Below, one piece after another: positions 1-7,122 of a stretch of 21,194 nt of DNA. Both the position numbers and the translations under genes were made by a program. The notes below the pieces were generated by a model. It saw nothing but the letters and a program-made list of their open reading frames with translations, was not told the origin of the DNA and did no database searches. Where the stretch lies: assembly GCA_946481735.1 (NCBI GenBank), contig CAMLOU010000077.1, forward strand, positions 1 through 21,194, written 5' to 3'. The stretch comes from an uncultured Cellvibrio sp. (lineage in GTDB: Bacteria; Pseudomonadota; Gammaproteobacteria; Pseudomonadales; Cellvibrionaceae). Within the stretch, counting starts at the first letter, position 1; the number at the start of each line of letters is the position of its first letter.

Positions 1-2
1 TC

Positions 3-701
3 GATTTACCACTGCGCCAATTTATTTGTATTTCTTCCATTTCCTCGCTGATTGGCAACGTTGGCCAGGCCAACTATATAGCGGCCAATGCGTTCCTCGA
101 TGGATTTGCCACCTATCGTCAGGCGGCCGGTTTGCCTGCCACAACGATTAACCTGGGTGTACTAAAGGAAATTGGCGTAGTGGCCCGCGATGAAAACCTG
201 GCCAAGGTCCTCGATGCGAAGGGCATAACCGGTTTGCTCACTGCCGATGTGCTAAAGGCGCTGGGTTACATCATCAACAATGAACCGGCCCAGATTGGTT
301 TGTTCCGAGTGGATTGGGCTACCTGGGCGCAAGAGTCACCCAAAAGTGCCGTATCCAGTCGCTTTAGTAATCTGGTGCAAAAAGCCCGTGCGCAACAAGA
401 CATACCGCCAGCCCTGGCCGCACTGTTAAGCGAACTTGAGCATCAGGAACACTACTTCGCGCGGCTGATGGAAATCCTGTCGGCCGAATTGGCGCACATC
501 GTCAAAGTGCCACTCAGCGAAATCAAACAGGACCGCAGCATTAGTGATCTGGGTATCGATTCGATTATGAGCGTCGAGCTTTCGCGCGGTCTGCGCACTA
601 AGTATGGACTCGAAGTGACTTCCATGGAGTTGCTCAGCGGCCCGTCACTGGACCAGTTGACCGAACAATTGATCAATCAGCTCACGGAAAAGATGTGTTA
701 G
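3..701 (+). CDS. Type I polyketide synthase, C-terminal end (KR-ACP), partial
   Basis: The reading frame is open from the left edge, so only the end of a large modular enzyme is seen. The first ~50 residues match the end of a PKS ketoreductase: a serine-rich strand (SSISS), then GNVGQANYIAANAFLDG containing the catalytic Tyr, then GLPATTINLG. A linker follows, then an acyl carrier protein at about 450-690 with the phosphopantetheine motif LGIDSIMS; the modified Ser codon is 561-563. No thioesterase or reductase domain follows the ACP, so the chain must be released by another protein. The next gene, a PLP-dependent oxoamine synthase, is the obvious candidate. Class assignment is firm; the product and the number of upstream modules cannot be seen. 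An ATG at 132 lies inside the KR domain and is not a start. Confidence 0.9.
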   Translation, partial: DLPLRQFICISSISSLIGNVGQANYIAANAFLDGFATYRQAAGLPATTINLGVLKEIGVVARDENLAKVLDAKGITGLLTADVLKALGYIINNEPAQIGLFRVDWATWAQESPKSAVSSRFSNLVQKARAQQDIPPALAALLSELEHQEHYFARLMEILSAELAHIVKVPLSEIKQDRSISDLGIDSIMSVELSRGLRTKYGLEVTSMELLSGPSLDQLTEQLINQLTEKMC

Positions 702-743
702 CTAATCCACTATCGTCAACAAGGAAATTTGTGAGAACAAACC

Positions 744-2066
744 ATGCAAACTACCAACATTAAAACCAGCGAACAGCGCCGCCTTGAAGCCATGGCGCTG
801 TTAGCCCGCCAGGCGGGAACCACAGCATCCGTAGGCCAAAAGCCCCTACAACGCAAACCCTTCAGGCTCGAGTTTGATATCCGCGACTTTTCCTCGTATC
901 CGGAAATTCGTGCGTTTAACCAGCATAAGGCCATCATTGCCCAGGCAGGTGTGGAAAATCCCTACTTCCGCAGTAACGACAGTACCACCGGGCGCCATAC
1001 CCTTATTGACGGAAAGCAGTTGATCAGCTTTTCCGGTTACAACTACCTTGGATTCTCTGGCCATCCCAAGGTGAATGAACGAGCCAAGAATGCCATCGAT
1101 CTTTACGGCACGTCTCCTTCGGCAAGCCGTTTGGTCACGGGCGAAAAACCTGTCCATCGCGAACTGGAAAATGCTTTGGCCGGATTCCTCGGTACCGAAT
1201 CCGCTCTGGTTTTTGCCAGCGGCCACGCCACCAATGTGACCGTCATCGGGCACTTCTTTAACACTGAAGATTTGATTCTTTACGATGAACTGAGCCACAA
1301 CAGTCTGGTGCAAGGGTGCCTGCTCTCCGGTGCCCGACGCATCGCGTTCAAACATAATAATGTTGAACATTGCGAACAGTTAATTGCGGAAAACCAGCAT
1401 AAATATCAAAAAATTCTGGTAGCGGTAGAAGGCGCTTATAGCATGGATGGCGATCTCGCCCCGCTGCGTGATTTTGTACGGTTGCGCCAGCAATATCAGG
1501 TCTTGTTGTTTGTTGACGAGGCCCATTCGTTGGGCACCGTAGGCACAACCGGCCGCGGCATCAGCGAATACGCAGAAGTCTCACCCAGTGATGTGGATTT
1601 CTGGATGGGTACATTGAGCAAAGCCTTGGCAAGCAATGGCGGTTACATTGCTGGCAAGCAAGCATTGATTGATTACCTTAAATACACAACGCCCGGCTTT
1701 GTATATTCCGCCGGTATCACGCCAGCAAATGCAGCGGCAGCACTCGCCAGTCTGGAATTGCTCGACCAAAGCAACCAATCGGTCCTGCGCCTACAAGAGA
1801 ATGCCAACTATTTCCGGAAACAAGCGTTAGGTCACAAACTCGATATTGGACCCAGTGCTGATACACCCATAGTGCCGGTCATCATCGGAGATAGTGAGAA
1901 AACCATTCAGGTCGCCGACCAACTCTTCCGCGCCGGCATTAACGTGCACCCCATGTTTTATCCCTCAGTGCCGCAAGGTGAAGCGCGCCTGCGCTTCTTT
2001 ATCAGCAGCGAGCACACACGGGAAGACATGACGTACACCCTGGACACCCTGGCATCAGCACTCTGA
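744..2066 (+). CDS. Alpha-oxoamine synthase (AONS/KBL/SPT-like PLP enzyme)
   Basis: 440 residues of the fold-type I PLP family that condenses an acyl thioester with an amino acid and loses CO2 (8-amino-7-oxononanoate synthase, KBL, serine palmitoyltransferase, 5-aminolevulinate synthase). Visible family marks are the cofactor-stacking His in SGHATN (H161), the VDEAHS segment with the pyridine-binding Asp (D258), and the Schiff-base Lys in GTLSKALASNGGY (K293). An N-terminal extension of about 60 residues precedes the catalytic fold. It begins 42 bp after the PKS stop. Because that PKS ends in an ACP with no release domain, the likely job is off-loading the ACP-bound chain as an amino ketone. 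A biotin or sphingoid-base role is less likely given the context. The amino acid used cannot be read from sequence. Confidence 0.88.
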   Translation: MQTTNIKTSEQRRLEAMALLARQAGTTASVGQKPLQRKPFRLEFDIRDFSSYPEIRAFNQHKAIIAQAGVENPYFRSNDSTTGRHTLIDGKQLISFSGYNYLGFSGHPKVNERAKNAIDLYGTSPSASRLVTGEKPVHRELENALAGFLGTESALVFASGHATNVTVIGHFFNTEDLILYDELSHNSLVQGCLLSGARRIAFKHNNVEHCEQLIAENQHKYQKILVAVEGAYSMDGDLAPLRDFVRLRQQYQVLLFVDEAHSLGTVGTTGRGISEYAEVSPSDVDFWMGTLSKALASNGGYIAGKQALIDYLKYTTPGFVYSAGITPANAAAALASLELLDQSNQSVLRLQENANYFRKQALGHKLDIGPSADTPIVPVIIGDSEKTIQVADQLFRAGINVHPMFYPSVPQGEARLRFFISSEHTREDMTYTLDTLASAL

Positions 2067-2147
2067 TTCCTGCACCAAAACAAGATCGCGCCACCGGGTT
2101 CCTCCCCTCGGAAGGCGCTTTACCGTGAATAGCCACAAGGAAATATC

Positions 2148-2567
2148 ATGAACTTCACTGAACAACAGTACCTTGTTATCAAAGCCTTGGCCGATGGTGT
2201 ATGCCCGGCGACCGATGCCATTCCTCCAGCATCAGCGCTGCCAGTTGCCGATATGTTTGCCAACATCGCAGGCAGCTGGGCGCCTGATGTTTTTCAGGCA
2301 ACCGCCAATGCTCTGGATGTCATCAATGATATTGCCCTGTCCATCTTTGGGCAGCCCATCCAACATCTCGACCAACCCGGCATTGCCACTGTTACCGCCA
2401 TCGTGGCCGAGAACACCGATCTCAAACCCTTCTGGGAGCCCTTTCGCATTCTAATCGCACTCAACTATTACGCTTTGTCGCCGGTTTACAGCGCTATAGG
2501 ACTACCCGGCCCAACCATCGATGCGGGTGGATTAACTACTGAAGGCTATCCGGTACAGGGGAATTGA
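2148..2567 (+). CDS. Gluconate 2-dehydrogenase subunit 3-like small protein
   Basis: 139 residues, helical in character, opening with FTEQQYLVIKALADGVCPAT. This resembles the start of the gluconate 2-dehydrogenase subunit 3 family, small partners of membrane-linked GMC dehydrogenases. The stop is 1 bp before the start of a GMC oxidoreductase, which supports a two-subunit flavoenzyme. Members that act in the periplasm normally carry a Tat leader, because the flavin subunit is exported with them. Here no Tat or Sec signal is visible, so this pair may work in the cytoplasm. A Shine-Dalgarno-like AAGGAAA lies just upstream of the ATG. The family call rests on a short N-terminal similarity plus the neighbour, so it is moderate. 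Confidence 0.6.
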   Translation: MNFTEQQYLVIKALADGVCPATDAIPPASALPVADMFANIAGSWAPDVFQATANALDVINDIALSIFGQPIQHLDQPGIATVTAIVAENTDLKPFWEPFRILIALNYYALSPVYSAIGLPGPTIDAGGLTTEGYPVQGN

Positions 2568-2568
2568 G

Positions 2569-4176
2569 ATGACTGCTATGGAAAATTTTGACGCGATTGT
2601 TGTAGGTGCTGGCGCAACCGGGGCCGTTTATGCCCATGAACTGACCAAGGCCGGAATGAATGTGCTGTGCATTGAAAAAGGCAGATTCTTCCAAAACCAT
2701 CGCACCGATTTTGTTGAAAATGAATTGGAAACCTTCCGCCTGGTATGGGATTACAGTGATTATGAAATTACCGGCAACGCTTTTGATGGTGGTCCCAATT
2801 TGGGCGCCCATGTTGGGGGCGGAACCCTTGCCTGGACAGCAACCGCACTGCGGATGTTTGCGCATGATTTCCGTTTTCGCTCAACGTTTGGCAATGTGCG
2901 GGGAGCCAACCTTGCCGACTGGCCGATTAGCAAAAAAATGCTTCAGCCTTACTACACCCTCGCCGAACAGCAAATGGGCGTCTCCGGTAGTGCAACCTGG
3001 TGGGACGAATTATCCACACCATTACCGCCCAACCCACCTATTCCACTTTATCCTGCCTCGCGCGCGATACAGCGCGGTTTTGATCAACTTGGACTGCGCT
3101 CCAGTCCGGGGCGGCTCGCAACCAATTCCCAAACCTATCAGGGACGCTCAGCCTGCTTGAATTGCGGTTATTGCCGCTCCGGCTGCCGTGTTGATGCAAA
3201 ATATCAAGCCGATGAAGTGTTGATTAAACCCGCATTGGCCACCGGCCGCCTGCAGTTGGTTACCCGCTCCGTGGTAACCCGTATTGAGACAGATAGAAGC
3301 GGTACCGAAGCACGCTCGGTCAGATATACGAATCTTGATACGGGAATTGAGAGTTCGGCACGGGCACGTTTTATTATTCTCTGTAACAACCCGTTTGAAA
3401 TTCCTCGCTTACTGCTGGTATCTACCAGCCGCCGTCATCCTGATGGTATTGGCAACCGGTACGACCAGATCGGGCGCAACTTCTATTCCCATGCGACATG
3501 TTTGGGAATGGGAATTTCCAACGATGATCATCGCACTTACGTTGGCCATAGCATGTGTAACGTGATGTCGTTGGATACCTGCGTCAATCGGGAGCGTAAA
3601 GATTACATTGGCGGTTTTTCGATGCTATCCCTCAATGGCGCCGGCGCGGGTTCGCTCGCGGCCTTTCCACTCCACAAAATACATGGGCTGGATCTGCAAC
3701 AACGCATGACGCAATACAACAACAGTATGGTGTTGATTACGTTCATTGACGGAATGCCTGTATACGATAATCGCATCAGTGTTAATCGCAAAAAAACCGA
3801 CGCATTGGGCATGCCGGTCACCACTATCCATTACGACTGGCATGAAAACGACCTCCGTGCATTTGATCACGCGCGCGAAAAGATCAAGCAGGTTTTTGAA
3901 GCCGCCGGTGCCTATGAAAGCTTTACTTCCGAGATTTTTGAAAGTCATCCGATGGGTACCATGCGGATGGGTAACAATCCTAAAACATCAGCCACCGACC
4001 GTTTCTGTCGAGTTCACGGCGTGCGCAATTTATATGTCGCTGGTGGCTGCCTCTATCCAACCGGGAGTTCAGTTAATCCAACACTGACGATGCATGCACT
4101 GGCTTTGCGCTCAGCGCGCAAAATTATCAAACAGTGGCGAAGCCCCTTCCTTGATGTATCGGTGGAGATTGAGTAA
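2569..4176 (+). CDS. GMC-family FAD-dependent oxidoreductase
   Basis: 535 residues. The N-terminus holds the FAD-binding Rossmann motif VVGAGATGAVYAHEL (about residues 11-25) with an acidic IEKG strand end. A GG-rich segment, HVGGGTLAWTA, follows near residue 85. A cysteine cluster, CLNCGYCRSGC (C196, C199, C202, C206), is of the type seen in GMC dehydrogenases that pass electrons to a partner. The C-terminus has the GMC signature with His in SHPMGTMRMG (H460) and Asn in SSVNPTLT (N503), the pair that abstracts hydride from alcohols. It sits in an operon between its putative small subunit and a second flavoprotein (its stop overlaps the next ATG by 1 base), after the PKS genes. It probably oxidises an alcohol of the polyketide or lipid product. 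Substrate is unknown, and no signal peptide is seen. Confidence 0.88.
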   Translation: MTAMENFDAIVVGAGATGAVYAHELTKAGMNVLCIEKGRFFQNHRTDFVENELETFRLVWDYSDYEITGNAFDGGPNLGAHVGGGTLAWTATALRMFAHDFRFRSTFGNVRGANLADWPISKKMLQPYYTLAEQQMGVSGSATWWDELSTPLPPNPPIPLYPASRAIQRGFDQLGLRSSPGRLATNSQTYQGRSACLNCGYCRSGCRVDAKYQADEVLIKPALATGRLQLVTRSVVTRIETDRSGTEARSVRYTNLDTGIESSARARFIILCNNPFEIPRLLLVSTSRRHPDGIGNRYDQIGRNFYSHATCLGMGISNDDHRTYVGHSMCNVMSLDTCVNRERKDYIGGFSMLSLNGAGAGSLAAFPLHKIHGLDLQQRMTQYNNSMVLITFIDGMPVYDNRISVNRKKTDALGMPVTTIHYDWHENDLRAFDHAREKIKQVFEAAGAYESFTSEIFESHPMGTMRMGNNPKTSATDRFCRVHGVRNLYVAGGCLYPTGSSVNPTLTMHALALRSARKIIKQWRSPFLDVSVEIE

Positions 4177-5537
4177 TGGAACAGCATGCTTCAAAAAGAG
4201 CCATCGTGATTGGCGCAGGCCTTGCTGGCTTGGTTAGTGCTCTCAGTTTGCAAAAAGCCGGCTTAAACGTCACGTTGGTTGATCGGCGCGCGCAAGCTGG
4301 CGGGCTGTGCGGAACCTTTACCCTGGACAATCGCGAATTCGTCATTGCGTGCAATGATTTCGGTAAAGGGCTGGTTAAACTATTAAATGAACTGGGTGTA
4401 AATTTTCCATTTAACTACAAAAAATCGTCGGTTTTTTATCGCGGCAAATGGTTCAATTCGGCCCCGGACCTGAAGATGTTATGGCAATTGCGCAATGAAT
4501 GGCGCAATGTGTTCTCGCTATTGGGCGGAATTATTGCTCAACAACTCCCCCATCGCGCACCACAATCCATGGAGCGGTTTGCCAATCAGTTGACCAGTGC
4601 CGGCACAGTCAATGACCTCAGCAAACTGATTGCCTATTTTATGGGTGTAGCGCCGCACGATATACAAACCTCTTTCTTTGGGCTGGATGGAAAATACAAT
4701 TACGGCTACACCACCATGGCTTGTCCCGCTGGCGGGCCACAAGCCATGGTTAATACTATTGTCGATGTATTTTTACAACAAGGTGGAAACCTGTTGCTTA
4801 ACACCTGCTACATACAACACCGCAAACAAGGAAATCTCTTCTATGCGGAAGTGAGTAATGGTGAGCGACAGGTTCTGGAGGCAGATTACATTGTTGACAC
4901 GCGCGAGCAACAATCACTCTATCCGGCCGACACCAAACGTGGATTACCACTGTCTATGTTATGTTTGGCCATTAGAAGTGATTTTGTTTATCCGGAGAAT
5001 ACCCACACACTGACTTACCTGGAGCCGGATATTTCACACTGGTTTGGACAGCTGGATCAGGGTATTCAGCCCGAGCGTTTTGGCTTCCATGTCTTCAAAA
5101 GCGATTTAGCCACAAACGCTGACAATACTTACACACTTAATGTCTATTTTTACTTGCCGCGCGGCGTCAATCAGCTTGAGGCCGGAGAGCGAACTATCTA
5201 CAGCAAGTACTTACTTGATCGGTTAGAGAAGTTATTGCCGGGAGTAAGGGAGCACCTTGTTTACAACCGAATGCTTACACCACATGACTTTATCGCCCTA
5301 CATGGGTTATCGAGCCGCGTGATGCCTTTTATTTGTCTGCATGAAAAACCATCGAATTCAGGTGGCGAACCCGGTTTATTTTATGCAGGTCACAGCGTTT
5401 ATCCACCGGGTGAGCACGCCGGAGCAGCAGCACTGTCTGGCGCACTGGCAGCACAACAAATCATTGCTGAACAGTCCACCTTAGTTACCGAAACACTCCA
5501 GGGAGAACACCATGAAAATGCACATCAACAGGCGTAA
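4176..5537 (+). CDS. FAD-dependent oxidoreductase, phytoene desaturase/amine oxidase-like
   Basis: 453 residues. The N-terminus is a dinucleotide-binding fold (IVIGAGLAGLVSALSLQKAG, residues 10-29) followed by DRRAQAGGLCGTF. This is the GG motif of the CrtI/NAD(P)-binding amine-oxidase superfamily. The C-terminus has a second FAD-contact segment, GLFYAGHSVYPPGEHAGAAALSG. The family includes carotenoid desaturases and isomerases, protoporphyrinogen oxidases and monoamine oxidases, so the reaction cannot be fixed. In this operon it most likely desaturates or oxidises the PKS/oxoamine-synthase product. Its ATG overlaps the TAA of the GMC gene by 1 base, indicating translational coupling. The 3' end overlaps the next small gene by 26 bp. 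Confidence 0.8.
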   Translation: MEQHASKRAIVIGAGLAGLVSALSLQKAGLNVTLVDRRAQAGGLCGTFTLDNREFVIACNDFGKGLVKLLNELGVNFPFNYKKSSVFYRGKWFNSAPDLKMLWQLRNEWRNVFSLLGGIIAQQLPHRAPQSMERFANQLTSAGTVNDLSKLIAYFMGVAPHDIQTSFFGLDGKYNYGYTTMACPAGGPQAMVNTIVDVFLQQGGNLLLNTCYIQHRKQGNLFYAEVSNGERQVLEADYIVDTREQQSLYPADTKRGLPLSMLCLAIRSDFVYPENTHTLTYLEPDISHWFGQLDQGIQPERFGFHVFKSDLATNADNTYTLNVYFYLPRGVNQLEAGERTIYSKYLLDRLEKLLPGVREHLVYNRMLTPHDFIALHGLSSRVMPFICLHEKPSNSGGEPGLFYAGHSVYPPGEHAGAAALSGALAAQQIIAEQSTLVTETLQGEHHENAHQQA

Positions 5538-5709
5538 TTTTTTGCTCAGTTCTATAGGCTCTACCGTGGCGGTAATCGCCCCATTCAACGTGAAGGCTGA
5601 CGATAGTGACGAACAGCAGAAAACCAAAAAACACATAAAGTGTGGAAAGATAAACTCAACCGACCTGCGTTATTTTTATTACAAAAGAAATAACAAAGCG
5701 AATAGTTAA
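5512..5709 (+). CDS. Small Tat-signal protein, 65 aa, unknown function
   Basis: Begins inside the end of the upstream flavoprotein gene with a good ribosome site (GGGAGAA at 5501-5507), which argues it is translated. The N-terminus is a twin-arginine leader: INRRNFLLSS, then a moderately hydrophobic stretch, then VKADD where cleavage is plausible. That leaves only about 37 mature residues, lysine-rich with a single Cys. I recognise no family. It could be a truncated remnant of a larger exported redox protein, or a small partner that carries a flavoprotein across the membrane. The second idea is of interest because the nearby subunit-3-like protein, which usually has the Tat leader, lacks one here. 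Base composition is more AT-rich than upstream. Confidence 0.55.
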   Translation: MKMHINRRNFLLSSIGSTVAVIAPFNVKADDSDEQQKTKKHIKCGKINSTDLRYFYYKRNNKANS

Positions 5710-5762
5710 TTGCAAACCATCGGTAGCAGTGCTTGCTTCCTATTAATTTTACAAGTGTAATA

Positions 5763-6209
5763 ATGATGAAATATTTTTTGTTTGCTTTGCTATTAATTCA
5801 ATCTATATCAGTAGTGGCGGAAGAGTTAGAGGTTATGAACTGGAATGCATTAACACTTAATATTACCGGCATCGATCTTAATCGTCCGGGTGAACTTGTT
5901 GTAATGGTATTTCAAGAAGAAGGATTCCCCAAAGATCATCAAAAAGCCATCAAGAAGTACCATATTACTCCGCTGGAATCTCAACACCAGATCAACATCC
6001 AGGTACCCGATGGAAAGTTTGCATTGAAACTCCATCACGACGAAGATAAAAGTGGCACCATGACAAAAAACTGGACCAGGATTATTCCAGCAGAAGGCGT
6101 TGGATTTTCTTCCGGTGCCAAAGTCAGGTTTGGCCCACCGTCTTTTAAAGCCGCGCAAATGGAGTTACCGGAGTCCGGCGAAGTGAGTATTAGCATCATT
6201 TACCCCTGA
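5763..6209 (+). CDS. Secreted DUF2141 family protein
   Basis: About 148 residues from the ATG at 5763 (or the next codon, 5766). An in-frame TTG at 5733 would add ten residues ahead of the signal peptide and is less likely. The N-terminus is a Sec signal peptide (KYFLFALLLIQSISVVA, then EE). The body has the DUF2141 pattern: a beta-rich start (LTLNITGI), the conserved DGKFALKLHHDEDKSGTM where the family usually has a YA..V.HDEN segment, then PAEGVGFSSGAKVRFGPPSF. These are predicted small periplasmic or outer-surface beta-sandwich proteins of unknown role. It starts 53 bp after the Tat-signal gene. A link to the polyketide pathway is not shown; it may simply be co-transcribed. Confidence 0.82.
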   Translation: MMKYFLFALLLIQSISVVAEELEVMNWNALTLNITGIDLNRPGELVVMVFQEEGFPKDHQKAIKKYHITPLESQHQINIQVPDGKFALKLHHDEDKSGTMTKNWTRIIPAEGVGFSSGAKVRFGPPSFKAAQMELPESGEVSISIIYP

Positions 6210-6267
6210 CCCAGCAGTTTTTGGCGTGCCCTTGGAGTCTAGGTAATTCCATGGTTAATCAGCTACT

Positions 6268-6299
6268 ATTGCGGCCGTGCGGAGTAACAGCTCCGCAAT
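6268..6299 (+). repeat. Inverted repeat with overlapping alternative stems before the glycosyltransferase
   Basis: TGCGGAG (6278-6284) and CTCCGCA (6291-6297) form a 7-bp stem with a 6-nt loop. ATTGCGG (6268-6274) can instead pair with CCGCAAT (6293-6299), so the two stems exclude each other. It lies about 15 nt before the GGAG ribosome site of the next gene. No T-run follows, so it is a weak terminator candidate and could as well be a leader structure. Confidence 0.4.
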
Positions 6300-6326
6300 C
6301 CTGCCAATGCAATGGAGCCGATTTTC

Positions 6327-7073
6327 ATGAAGACTGCGGTGTATCAATCATTTCGCACCACCGACGTACCCGACTGGGTGGCGCGATGTCTTGCGACTGT
6401 GTCCGGCTGGGCGAAGCTGCGGGGCTTTGCCTACCACTTTTATGATGACGAGTTTTTTAATTATGCGCCCGCCCGGTTACGGTCGGCGGTTGGCAATCAG
6501 CGTCATCTGGTGTCCGATGTGGCACGCCTGGAATTGGCCAAGGAACTACTGGATACCTATGATCGGGTGATCTGGATTGATGCGGATGTGTATATCAATA
6601 ATCCCACCCATTTTTTGTCTGAACTTCCTGCCTGTAAATTTCTGTTTTGCCAGGAGCATTGGGTCCATCAAGAAGGAGAGAAAATTATTGTCTCTGAGCG
6701 GGTCAACAATGCCGTCATTGTGATGGACCGCGGCAATGAATTCCTCGATTTTTATCGTTATGCTTGCAACCAGGTCATCAATGAGTGGAAGCAATTGTCC
6801 CACAGCGCCTTTGGTACCATTTTTTTAACGCAAATCCACAAGATGCTGAAACAACCCCTGTTGCGCGACGTAGGCATGTTAAGCCCTATCTTGCTGGATG
6901 CTGCCAAACAGAATAATCGCTCCTTTCTGGACACCTATTTAAAACGGGACAAGCTGCCGATCAACGCCGCTAATTTATGCCTGACATTTTTTAACGGGAT
7001 CTACGATGGCCGGAGACTGGATGGCAGCGCCTATGAGGCCGCCATGGATTATCTGGATACGCTGGCCGATTAA
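6327..7073 (+). CDS. Glycosyltransferase-like protein, GT-A fold with DxD motif
   Basis: 248 residues from the ATG at 6327, chosen because GGAG at 6314-6317 is well spaced for it; an ATG 15 bp upstream (6312) has no ribosome site. The N-terminus MKTAVYQSFR and the segment RLELAKELLDTYDRVIWIDADVYI match nucleotide-sugar transferases of the GT-A type. D85-A86-D87 is the DxD metal and nucleotide-sugar motif. The segment VNNAVIVMDRG after it is a typical acceptor-side strand. No membrane segment or signal is visible, so it is probably cytoplasmic. Donor and acceptor are unknown. It is 117 bp from the DUF2141 gene and may be a separate unit; it converges on the minus-strand haem protein gene. Confidence 0.7.
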   Translation: MKTAVYQSFRTTDVPDWVARCLATVSGWAKLRGFAYHFYDDEFFNYAPARLRSAVGNQRHLVSDVARLELAKELLDTYDRVIWIDADVYINNPTHFLSELPACKFLFCQEHWVHQEGEKIIVSERVNNAVIVMDRGNEFLDFYRYACNQVINEWKQLSHSAFGTIFLTQIHKMLKQPLLRDVGMLSPILLDAAKQNNRSFLDTYLKRDKLPINAANLCLTFFNGIYDGRRLDGSAYEAAMDYLDTLAD

Positions 7074-7078
7074 CACAT

Positions 7079-7098
7079 CGGCACCCTCCATGGTGCCG
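7079..7098. terminator. Hairpin between convergent genes, possible terminator
   Basis: A perfect 7-bp stem CGGCACC/GGTGCCG with a 6-nt loop lies 6 bp after the glycosyltransferase stop and about 25 bp past the stop of the minus-strand gene. The placement between converging ends fits a shared terminator. Neither side has a strong T-run (TCTGTTTCCTCTT on the + side), so intrinsic termination would be weak. Confidence 0.5.
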
Positions 7099-7122
7099 TC
7101 TGTTTCCTCTTGAGTGCTCGTT

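Noticed and set aside
846..1370. 174-codon minus-strand open frame inside the oxoamine synthase gene
   Set aside because: Antisense shadow of a conserved PLP enzyme; no family resemblance.
2088..2118. GCGCC/GGCGC hairpin after the oxoamine synthase as a terminator
   Set aside because: Only a 5-bp stem with a 21-nt loop and no T-run; the downstream gene is probably in the same operon.
5512..5709. Tat-signal protein as the start of a truncated hydrogenase small subunit
   Set aside because: After the leader there is no small-subunit motif, only one Cys, and it belongs to the PKS-side operon more than 3 kb from hypF.
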